The notes beneath the pieces are model-generated. The model was not told the origin of the DNA and did not search any database. It saw only the letters and a list, made by a program, of their open reading frames with translations. The position numbers and the translations under genes were made by a program. From positions 372,001-436,000 of the forward strand of contig OW818648.1 in the NCBI GenBank assembly GCA_942492735.1: DNA of 64,000 bases, in the 5' to 3' direction. Source of the stretch: Sporobacter sp942492735. Its GTDB lineage: Bacteria; Bacillota; Clostridia; Oscillospirales; Oscillospiraceae. This document shows, one piece after another, positions 26,047 to 33,186 of this stretch (its first letter is position 1; the number at the start of each line of letters is the position of its first letter).

Positions 26047-26610
26047 TTATAAAAGCACGGCATCCTGTATTATTTTAATCATCTCCTGCAGCAAAGCGGC
26101 CCTCTCAACGTCGCTCTTATGCGTATCGACGGCGATTGACTTTACCGGGAAAAAAATGATCGCCAGTAAATTTTCATTATTATAATTCTTAATAATCTGG
26201 TTGTTCTTCATCTCTATTATCAGGTTGTAAATATTGCAGACGCCCTTTTTCCCCGAACAGCTATTGGCCAATGAAGGACAGTTTGAAAATTGCTCGACAA
26301 AGCTGAAAACCTCTTTGTGCTCCACTATATAGCTATAGTAGCTTTTAACGAGCATCTCAATCAGCTGATGCCCCCCCATACCCCGGTTGACGCGATCTAA
26401 TAAATAATCAAATATTTCTTCTGAGTATTCGCTGTAGATATCCTGCAGCATGTTTTCTTTGTTTTCAAAATATATATAGACGGTTGCCGGTGAAACCCCT
26501 GCCATTTTAGCGATTTTTGAGATAGAAGCACCGTGAAATCCCTCTTGAAGGATAAGCTTTATGACCGCCTCTTTGATGCATCTCTCTTTTTCATCATCTT
26601 TTTTTCTCAT
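26047..26610 (-). CDS. TetR/AcrR-family transcriptional regulator
   Basis: 187 residues. N-terminal TetR HTH: GFHGASISKIAKMAGVSPATVYIYFENKENML, continuing to residue about 60. The C-terminal ligand domain has two cysteines close together (NCPSLANSCSGKKGVC), possibly a redox or metal site. ATG 26610 has AGAGG seven bases upstream; the GTG at 26616 is less likely. It precedes lon on the same strand and diverges from the topoisomerase gene. A perfect palindrome at 26633-26654 is the likely autoregulatory operator. Confidence 0.9.
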   Translation of the reverse strand: MRKKDDEKERCIKEAVIKLILQEGFHGASISKIAKMAGVSPATVYIYFENKENMLQDIYSEYSEEIFDYLLDRVNRGMGGHQLIEMLVKSYYSYIVEHKEVFSFVEQFSNCPSLANSCSGKKGVCNIYNLIIEMKNNQIIKNYNNENLLAIIFFPVKSIAVDTHKSDVERAALLQEMIKIIQDAVLL

Positions 26611-26632
26611 TAGCACACCTCTATATACCTAT

Positions 26633-26654
26633 AATAAACGACCATTCGTTTATT
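26633..26654. promoter_or_regulatory. Palindromic TetR operator
   Basis: Nine-base arms AATAAACGA and TCGTTTATT are perfect reverse complements around CCAT. The site lies 22 bases upstream of the TetR start, in the divergent gap toward the topoisomerase gene. Similar sites occur at 25958-25971 and 32411-32427. Confidence 0.7.
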
Positions 26655-26783
26655 GTCAATAGTAACCTAACGACTTGATTTCTAATTAATTTATATATAG
26701 ACTATGCAAATGAACAAATATACAAATCTCTCCACACAACGGTTGTTGCAGATATCAAATTCCGAATCGGGCAGGGTGAAACA

Positions 26784-28733
26784 GTGGGTAAAGCATTATA
26801 CATAACAGAAAAGCCATCCGTCGCTGTGAGTTTTTCAAGCGTGTTAGGTGCGCAAATGTCTTCGGTGGATAGAAGCCGGGGCTATGCCGAAACGGCCGAT
26901 ACGATCATTACGTGGTGTTTTGGGCACCTGGTTACAATGGCATATCCGGATGCATATGATCCCGAGTATAAGTCATGGAAAGTCGCGCATTTACCGATAA
27001 TCCCAAAGGAATATAAATATATCGTTATCGATAATAAAGGAACCTCGAAACAATTCGAGGTCATAAAATCGCTCATGAATCGGCACGATGTCGATATGAT
27101 TTATGCTTGTACGGACAGCGGCCGTGAAGGAGAGTATATTTTTCGGCTGGTCTATAGCCAAAGCGGTTCTGATAAGCCGGCCAAAAGAGTTTGGATATCC
27201 GCGCAAACCGAAGAGGCTGTAAAAAAGGGAATTGATGAAGCTAAGAACATTAGTACGTATGATTCTCTTGCGAAAGCAGCCTACTGTCGGGCAAAAGAAG
27301 ATTGGCTGTTTGGGATGAACTTCAGCAGGATGTATACATGCCAATACGGAAGGCAATTAGCAACCCTTCTAAAAGAAGAAAAATCCTCAGTTATTGCGAT
27401 CGGCAGGGTTATGACCTGTGTCTTAGGTTTAATTGTCGACAGAGAGCTGGAAATCAGAAACTTCGTCCCCACGATATATTATGGTGTAACAGCAACCTTT
27501 CATTCAGCGGAAAGTGATATTACATATAGCGGTAAATGGCAGCCAAAAAAAGAGGATAAAAGTAACACAGACGACCCGGAAAGCGGCGAGAAATATATAA
27601 GCTTAGACGAAGCAACGGCGATTATAAAACAACTAGAAGGCCTAGACGCAGCTGTTAAAAAAGTTGAGGTTAAGGTTAAAAAAGAACAAGCACCGCTCCT
27701 TTTCAACCTTGCCGAGCTGCAATCTGAAGCCAATAAAAAGTTTAAAATATCAGTTAATAAAACTTTGGAAGTTGTCCAAAGTCTTTATGAAAAGAAGCTC
27801 GTATCCTACCCAAGAACGGATAGCAGGGTGCTATCAACGGACGTTGTGCCGGAGCTTCCAAAGATTCTAAATGGTATATATGGTAATGCCGATTATAAGG
27901 AATTCGTATTGAGGATTAAAGGCCTGGGTAAACTGAGTATTGATAAAAATACAAAAAGATATGTCGATGACGCGAAGGTTACTGACCACTATGCGATTAT
28001 CCCGACCTATGTGACAACCGAGCTGTCAAAGCTGGATGAGGATTCAAAAAACATCTATAATCTGATCGTCAAAAGGTTCCTTTCCATATTCTATCCGCCG
28101 GCAGAATATAATACCGTAAAAGTTGAAACCGAAGTCGGGAGGGAAATTTTCATTACGAACTCCAAGACGCTCAATGTCGCGGGTTGGAAGGAAGTATACG
28201 ATACTGCTTTATCAAAAGACGAAGAAGAACTATCCGAAGCGCCAATTCAAAAGCTCATAAAAAAAGAAAAATGCGACGTCGTTGGTTTTAATAACGAAGA
28301 GAAAAAGACAAAAGCACCAAATCGATTTACAGACGGATCTTTGATTATAACGATGGAAAAAGCCGGAAAGTACGTGGAAAATGAAGAGCTCAGGGAGCAG
28401 ATAAAAACGTGTGGCATCGGTACGTCCGCTACCCGTTCAGGAATAATTAAGAAACTCTCCGATATTGGCTATATTAACATTAACAATAAGACGCAAATCG
28501 TTACGCCGGAATTGAAGGGGGAAGCGATTGTGGAGCTCGTACGACACACAGCAAAGGAACTCTTGAATCCGACACTTACTGCCAGCTGGGAAAAGGGGCT
28601 CTTGATGATTGAAAAACAAGAGACGACTGAAGCTGTATTCGAAAAAAAATTATCAGAATATATCACAAGAACTATTGACAAGGTCAAGACGTCAGGCTAT
28701 GGGCAGAAATTTAAATTTCAGACCATATCTTAG
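26784..28733 (+). CDS. topB: DNA topoisomerase III
   Basis: 649 residues of a type IA topoisomerase. N-terminal Toprim domain (ALYITEKPSVA, TDSGREGEYIF), the archway domains and the catalytic tyrosine in LVSYPRTDSR. No C-terminal zinc ribbon is present, which suits TopB rather than TopA. It passes single strands to resolve replication and recombination intermediates. The start is GTG 26784, after AGGGTGA. The gene is monocistronic. Chromosomal and mobile-element TopB are similar, but nothing nearby marks a mobile element, so it is called chromosomal. Confidence 0.93.
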   Translation: MGKALYITEKPSVAVSFSSVLGAQMSSVDRSRGYAETADTIITWCFGHLVTMAYPDAYDPEYKSWKVAHLPIIPKEYKYIVIDNKGTSKQFEVIKSLMNRHDVDMIYACTDSGREGEYIFRLVYSQSGSDKPAKRVWISAQTEEAVKKGIDEAKNISTYDSLAKAAYCRAKEDWLFGMNFSRMYTCQYGRQLATLLKEEKSSVIAIGRVMTCVLGLIVDRELEIRNFVPTIYYGVTATFHSAESDITYSGKWQPKKEDKSNTDDPESGEKYISLDEATAIIKQLEGLDAAVKKVEVKVKKEQAPLLFNLAELQSEANKKFKISVNKTLEVVQSLYEKKLVSYPRTDSRVLSTDVVPELPKILNGIYGNADYKEFVLRIKGLGKLSIDKNTKRYVDDAKVTDHYAIIPTYVTTELSKLDEDSKNIYNLIVKRFLSIFYPPAEYNTVKVETEVGREIFITNSKTLNVAGWKEVYDTALSKDEEELSEAPIQKLIKKEKCDVVGFNNEEKKTKAPNRFTDGSLIITMEKAGKYVENEELREQIKTCGIGTSATRSGIIKKLSDIGYININNKTQIVTPELKGEAIVELVRHTAKELLNPTLTASWEKGLLMIEKQETTEAVFEKKLSEYITRTIDKVKTSGYGQKFKFQTIS

Positions 28734-28938
28734 ATCACCACGAAGACAAACCGGCTCGGTTTGTTTGACTAAATATACGTTTGATATAGTCCGCGCTGCC
28801 ATGAACGATGTGGTAATATTATTATGGCGGTTATAAAACATCGATAAATTAATTCATAAATACGTTGATTTATTAAACGATATTGCATGAATAATCAGCA
28901 TATGCCTAATTGATGATGAACAAACCCTGACAGATATC

Positions 28939-28961
28939 GAGCCAGCCTAAAAGGCTGGCTC
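28939..28961. terminator. Hairpin between convergent genes
   Basis: GAGCCAGCC (28939-28947) pairs perfectly with GGCTGGCTC (28953-28961) around TAAAA. There is no strong T run on either side. It lies just past the stop of the leftward cupin gene, so it probably helps terminate it. Confidence 0.5.
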
Positions 28962-28965
28962 GCGC

Positions 28966-29427
28966 TCAATTAACTTTGAATCCTTCCCGGTCGTCCTTGC
29001 CGTCGCGCCAGGTCCTATAATCGCCAGCCATCGTGGAATGGATCAGATAACATGGCTTCTTCAGGTTCTTGATGATCAGCGGTCCGTGTGGTACACCCGC
29101 TGGGACATAAAAGTTGCAGATCTTATCGCTCTCGTACTTAACTGCATTCTCACCCTCGCCATACCAGAATTCGACGGTGCACCCGAGGTTCTCCATATCA
29201 CTTGGATCCGCAGGAAGAAAATAGGTATACATATCGAAATCATGCGTATGTGTGTCCTCTTCCATGTACATGTCCGCTTCGAAACGTAATACCATATTTG
29301 TAAAGTTCGTGCCGTATTTTTCTCCCTTCCACCAGACGTTCGGACCGTAATAACCGACGTCGTAGTATGTGCCGGAACCATAATCTACAGGGTTTTTAAA
29401 GAAGTACCTATCGTATTCAGAAGCCAT
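28966..29427 (-). CDS. Cupin-like hypothetical protein
   Basis: 153 residues. The centre (HTHDFDMYTYFLP) and the later VPAGVPHGPLIIKNL fit the two motifs of a cupin-type barrel, with His residues suitable for metal binding. Aromatic-rich N-terminus (YDRYFFKNPVDYGSGTYYDV). ATG has GGAAGGA 8 bases upstream. It stands alone between the topoisomerase gene and an unrecognised gene. No substrate or pathway can be proposed; the fold is inferred. Confidence 0.7.
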   Translation of the reverse strand: MASEYDRYFFKNPVDYGSGTYYDVGYYGPNVWWKGEKYGTNFTNMVLRFEADMYMEEDTHTHDFDMYTYFLPADPSDMENLGCTVEFWYGEGENAVKYESDKICNFYVPAGVPHGPLIIKNLKKPCYLIHSTMAGDYRTWRDGKDDREGFKVN

Positions 29428-29508
29428 ATCAAATTCCTTCCCACACCACTGTGCGCGCCTACTCTCATGGTATATCCTACCATGTGCGGGGGCGCGGCGA
29501 TTGTGCCG

Positions 29509-30033
29509 TTAGCTGTCTTCCGTCAAGCTGTGAAAATGATGGACGAGACTTGCGTGTTCCCCCAAGTGAAAACCCTCCCAATGCCTCATTTGATCATCTT
29601 CTAACCAATCTTTATCATTGTATTGTTTTAATTTCTTTTCATAAAATGGTGATTGAAGCACAGCAATGATGTCCGCATCCCATGTGCAGGCGAGTTTGAG
29701 AAATTGAGAGCAAAAATAACCCAATGCAGCAAATGCATCCCCGACGACAATTAGAAGATTGCTGTCTTGCTTATAACGGAAAAGGCAATCAAAAATCGCT
29801 TTTTCATCGTTATAATTTCTTGAAGACCACTTCAAAAACACTTTGTCTGAACTCGAAAAATCGAATCCTCCTTTAGTGAATGGGACAGATTTTACAACGT
29901 TCTCGATTTCAAAATATTCTCGGTCATCATTGCTGGCAATATAGATGACCCGACCTTGGTGATTAATAATAGCGGGCGTAATGTAAAGGCGGCTCTCTTT
30001 TGACCCAACAGGTTCGATTATAAGTTGCTTCAC
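29509..30033 (-). CDS. Hypothetical protein of unknown family
   Basis: 174 residues starting at GTG 30033 behind a strong GGAGG. I do not recognise the family. The middle (SNLLIVVGDAFAALGYFCSQFLK) is a hydrophobic, probably buried stretch; the C-terminus is rich in His, Trp and acidic residues (MRHWEGFHLGEHASLVHHFH). It is probably a soluble cytoplasmic protein with an alpha/beta core. The strong ribosome site and normal composition support a real gene. Confidence 0.65.
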   Translation of the reverse strand: MKQLIIEPVGSKESRLYITPAIINHQGRVIYIASNDDREYFEIENVVKSVPFTKGGFDFSSSDKVFLKWSSRNYNDEKAIFDCLFRYKQDSNLLIVVGDAFAALGYFCSQFLKLACTWDADIIAVLQSPFYEKKLKQYNDKDWLEDDQMRHWEGFHLGEHASLVHHFHSLTEDS

Positions 30034-30446
30034 ACCATTACCTCCTTCATATCAACTGACAAACAAATCTTATAGTACAAGTATACCACTATTTACTACT
30101 GTACGAAACGAAAATATGGTCGATATGATAGCACGCATATTTTCTTATTCGCCGACCTTTATATCCCCATATTCTTTGACCTACTTGCGCAGTTGTTTTC
30201 GCCGTGATAGTCATTGTTGTTTTATCTTGTCTGTTCTCCCTTTAGAAAAATATATTACGACACGACTTTATATGTTAAAATATGTAAAACGAATCAATAC
30301 CATTTCAACATCAATTTACAGTTGTTTTTGCTTAACAGCAGCTGGTTATGGAACGACACGCGGAATGACCCCGTTACCGCTGGGTATTATAAGGATATAT
30401 TGGCCTTTGTGTGCGAATTTGAGAGCTGAAGCTGAAAGGGTTATTT
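30034..30446. other. 413-base gap without a recognisable gene
   Basis: A rightward frame (30116-30472) crosses the glycosidase start but has no ribosome site and an implausible Cys/Arg/Ser-rich product. No hairpin or repeat stands out. The promoter of the glycosidase gene must lie here. Confidence 0.4.
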
Positions 30447-31730
30447 ATGAAACGCAAAAACGTCCTGTGTAAAGTCCTTTTGTTCATATCGATTTTCTCA
30501 GTTCTCGTCATTTTAATGACTATACTGACAGATATGAATACAAAGTCAGCCCTCCCCCGTAAAATCGGCATTACGGAAGGGACCGAAACGCAGCCCGCGG
30601 AAAACGAGCTCTCGCAAGCAATTGCGGAATTCAGTCCGCCGCTCGTCGAGACAACGCCGGCAGCTACCGACCCAGAATTGTCGTCTAATGACCCGGCAAT
30701 TGCTCAAGCCGAGGCCGTTTTATCTCAAATGACGACATGGGAAAAAGTATGCCAGCTGTTTATCGTTAATCCGGAAAACCTCACCGGGACGTTCCCAACA
30801 ACAGCAGCGGGGCCCGTCACAAAGGCAAGCCTGCAAAAATATCCGGTCGGCGGCATTATATATAATTCGAACAATCTGATAAGCGGAGATCAGACACGGG
30901 AGATGATCGGGAATATACAACTCTTTTCGCCTCTCGGCCTTTTCATCGCTGCTGATGAAGAAGGTGGAATCGTCAATCGGCTAATGAAAACGCTCGGTAC
31001 AACATATATTGACTCCATGTATCATTACAAGGATGACGGGACGGATACAGCGTACGGCAACGCTGCAACGATAGCACGGGATATGGCTTCATATGGTTTC
31101 AATACCGATTTTGCCCCTGTAGCGGATGTCTGGTCTAATCAAAACAATACGGTTATCGGCGAGAGGGCTTACAGTGATGATTTTATAAAAGCCGCAGATC
31201 TCGTGGCCGCGGCAGTCCGGGGCTTCGGCGATAACGGCATCATCTGTACGCTCAAGCACTTCCCGGGGCATGGTAATACGAGCGGGGACTCCCATGACGA
31301 AAGCGCCTATGTGGAAAAGACCGAAAGTCAGCTGATGGGTCAGGAAATGCTGCCTTTTATAAGCGGTATCGAGGTCGGGGCGGAAATGGTCATGATCGGG
31401 CATCTGACTATCCCTTCAATAGATGATGTCCCCGCGACGATGTCTTATAGGATCGTCACAGATCTTCTCAGAAGCAAGCTGGGATTTGACGGTGTTGTGA
31501 TCACAGACAGTCTGGCTATGAACGCGGTTGCCGATCACTATACAACAGCCGAGATTGCGGTTAAGTCCATTCAGGCCGGTACCGACATATTGCTCGGCCC
31601 GAAAAGCCTGCAGGAAGCTGCCGAAGGGCTCATGTCGGCGCTGGACTCAGGCGACCTCACGATTGAACGGATCGACGAGAGTGTTATGCGCATTCTGGTT
31701 CTGAAAATCAAACACGGCATCATTGAATAG
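30447..31730 (+). CDS. Membrane-anchored glycoside hydrolase family 3 beta-N-acetylhexosaminidase
   Basis: 427 residues. An N-terminal signal anchor (about 8-29, LCKVLLFISIFSVLVILMTILT), a Thr/Ser/Pro-rich linker (about 40-85), then a GH3 N-terminal barrel. The NagZ hallmark KHFPGHGNTSGDSH, with the catalytic Asp-His dyad loop, and the nucleophile Asp in VITDSLAMNA are both present. It should trim terminal N-acetylglucosamine from peptidoglycan fragments outside the cell. AAAGGG lies upstream of ATG. It is a single gene, and a hairpin follows. Confidence 0.9.
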   Translation: MKRKNVLCKVLLFISIFSVLVILMTILTDMNTKSALPRKIGITEGTETQPAENELSQAIAEFSPPLVETTPAATDPELSSNDPAIAQAEAVLSQMTTWEKVCQLFIVNPENLTGTFPTTAAGPVTKASLQKYPVGGIIYNSNNLISGDQTREMIGNIQLFSPLGLFIAADEEGGIVNRLMKTLGTTYIDSMYHYKDDGTDTAYGNAATIARDMASYGFNTDFAPVADVWSNQNNTVIGERAYSDDFIKAADLVAAAVRGFGDNGIICTLKHFPGHGNTSGDSHDESAYVEKTESQLMGQEMLPFISGIEVGAEMVMIGHLTIPSIDDVPATMSYRIVTDLLRSKLGFDGVVITDSLAMNAVADHYTTAEIAVKSIQAGTDILLGPKSLQEAAEGLMSALDSGDLTIERIDESVMRILVLKIKHGIIE

Positions 31731-31740
31731 CTAAAAATAC

Positions 31741-31767
31741 GGCAGGACAACAAATAGTAGTCCTGCC
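31741..31767. terminator. Hairpin between convergent genes
   Basis: GGCAGGAC (31741-31748) pairs with GTCCTGCC (31760-31767). No T run follows, but it lies between the convergent glycosidase and lipoprotein genes. Confidence 0.5.
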
Positions 31768-31794
31768 TATGTTATGTGACTGAATCGAAATGAT

Positions 31795-32394
31795 TTATGA
31801 AGATAACGGGCTTGCTGGTAAAAATCCTCCCCCGTTTTCAAATTCAAGGAAGAAATACGGAGGAGCCTCTTCGACGCCTCTGCCGTCCATTAGAATGGAA
31901 AAATACCGCCTCACGCCGTATACATCCAGAAACGATATGCCATTTACAGGGAATATTTCCGGTGGGAATATATCTGCGACGAACGGCTTTTCCGGTGACA
32001 ATTCATCAAGCGAGGACAATATGTCCCCCGCTAGGTAAGAAATTTTGTCTCCCGTGTCATTATAATCAACAGTTATAAAAGCAAAATCCTTTATATCTGT
32101 GTCTGTCCAAATGATGATCCTTTCAAGCTCATCGCTGATGTATTCATGATACGAAGTATATTTGTTCAAAAGTTCATCTGTCACAATGGCAATATGAAAA
32201 TTCTCCAAAGTTGACTCCACATATACAGTCGGCGCAGGGGACGATGGCGTTTCGGATTGCTCTGCATCTTCAGACGGCGCAGGCGATGACGGCATTTCGG
32301 ATTGAACGGGGGGCGTCGACTCTACGCTATTGCATCCTCCGACCAAAAGCATAAAGACTAGGGCAATAAGCAGTGCACAGGATCTCTTTTTCAT
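31795..32394 (-). CDS. Hypothetical lipoprotein
   Basis: 199 residues from ATG 32394, which has GGGAG 8 bases upstream. The signal peptide ends in a lipobox LLVGGC (Cys about 21). Next comes a linker with a near-duplicated 12-residue unit (MPSSPAPSEDAE and TPSSPAPTVYVE), then an acidic domain with no recognised family. It should be anchored to the outer face of the membrane. It is downstream of another small lipoprotein gene. A palindrome resembling the TetR operator sits 17-33 bases upstream of the start. Confidence 0.75.
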   Translation of the reverse strand: MKKRSCALLIALVFMLLVGGCNSVESTPPVQSEMPSSPAPSEDAEQSETPSSPAPTVYVESTLENFHIAIVTDELLNKYTSYHEYISDELERIIIWTDTDIKDFAFITVDYNDTGDKISYLAGDILSSLDELSPEKPFVADIFPPEIFPVNGISFLDVYGVRRYFSILMDGRGVEEAPPYFFLEFENGGGFLPASPLSS

Positions 32395-32410
32395 TTTCTT
32401 AGCTCCCATC

Positions 32411-32427
32411 AAACGAACTATTCGTTT
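32411..32427. promoter_or_regulatory. Palindrome ahead of the lipoprotein gene
   Basis: AAACGAA and TTCGTTT flank CTA. The arms match the core of the TetR operator at 26633-26654, but with a one-base different spacing. A common regulator is possible, unproven. Confidence 0.4.
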
Positions 32428-32453
32428 TTTATCCAAGTCTGCCGCACGGCTTT

Positions 32454-32855
32454 TCAAATATCATATTCAATGTAGTTAATCAGATAGTTCGTCTTATCTT
32501 TTGTTATATGTATAATTTGAATGTAGCTGCCTTGTTTATCTTCGACTCTTACAGCAACAACGAGTTCACCATCGTCTGTTTCTGTCAGCGTTGTCATGAA
32601 ATCATAATTTGTAATTTTACAGGGACCAAGGTCGTCTTTGTAATAGTACTCCGGGAAATCACTGGAAAATTCTTTAGTGTATACCGAACCCAAATCCTCA
32701 GTTTTGTGTTCGTATTGACTATCAATCGATGCTTGCACTAAAGCTCTGATTTTTCCCTCCCGACTTGCGTCGCTCTCTCCTGATCCGCAGGATGCTAACG
32801 TAAAAAGCAGTATGATATTAACCAATAGTGTCATAATTTTATGATAGCGCATCAT
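32454..32855 (-). CDS. Small hypothetical lipoprotein
   Basis: 133 residues. Signal peptide with lipobox TLASC (Cys at about residue 23), followed by a compact domain rich in beta-strand-like segments (ITNYDFMTTLTETDDGELVVAVRVEDKQ). This pattern resembles the DUF4878/NTF2-like lipoproteins, but I cannot confirm it. GAGGGG precedes ATG 32855. It lies 60 bases upstream of the second lipoprotein gene on the same strand, so the two may be co-transcribed. Confidence 0.7.
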   Translation of the reverse strand: MMRYHKIMTLLVNIILLFTLASCGSGESDASREGKIRALVQASIDSQYEHKTEDLGSVYTKEFSSDFPEYYYKDDLGPCKITNYDFMTTLTETDDGELVVAVRVEDKQGSYIQIIHITKDKTNYLINYIEYDI

Positions 32856-33001
32856 GTTCGCACCCCTCTCGTTACCTCAAACATACCATATATGTATAAT
32901 TATGTCTACTTATTTAGGCGGAAATAATTCTTATCAATTACTGTCCCTTATTATACTTATTGATTACCACCAACCCTTAACACACTTTCGACAAACAGAT
33001 A

Positions 33002-33040
33002 AGTCAACAAAAACATGTCGTTAACACGTTTTTGTTGACT
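33002..33040. terminator. Long palindrome beside the dispersed repeat
   Basis: Seventeen-base arms (33002-33018 and 33024-33040) differ at one wobble position and enclose CGTTA. Each arm carries an A5 or T5 run, as in a bidirectional terminator. It lies about 145 bases beyond the clpB stop and directly abuts the repeat copy at 33039. It could equally be part of that element. Confidence 0.55.
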
Positions 33041-33115
33041 TATACTAATATTCGAATAAGATAACGACATGGTGCGCGCTGTCATTCCCGCGTAGGCGGG
33101 AATGACAAGTAACGC
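33039..33115. repeat. Dispersed palindromic repeat, copy 2
   Basis: Shares with 2860-2977 the lead-in TTATACTAATATTCGA, the AAGATAACGACATGG block and the core ATTCCCGCGTAGGCGGGAAT followed by GACAAGTAACGCA. It has a single palindrome instead of two. It lies between the lipoprotein and clpB genes. Confidence 0.75.
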
Positions 33116-33186
33116 AATTCAAGACAAGGGGATATTCAGCGGCTCGCTTTTTCAGGAACATCCACTTGCTTGATAAAGGCTATTCT

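Noticed and set aside
26784..28733. TopB as a sign of an integrative element
   Set aside because: No relaxase, integrase, conjugation gene or attachment site lies nearby.
30116..30472. Possible small gene ahead of the glycosidase
   Set aside because: No ribosome site, overlaps the glycosidase start and gives an implausible product.
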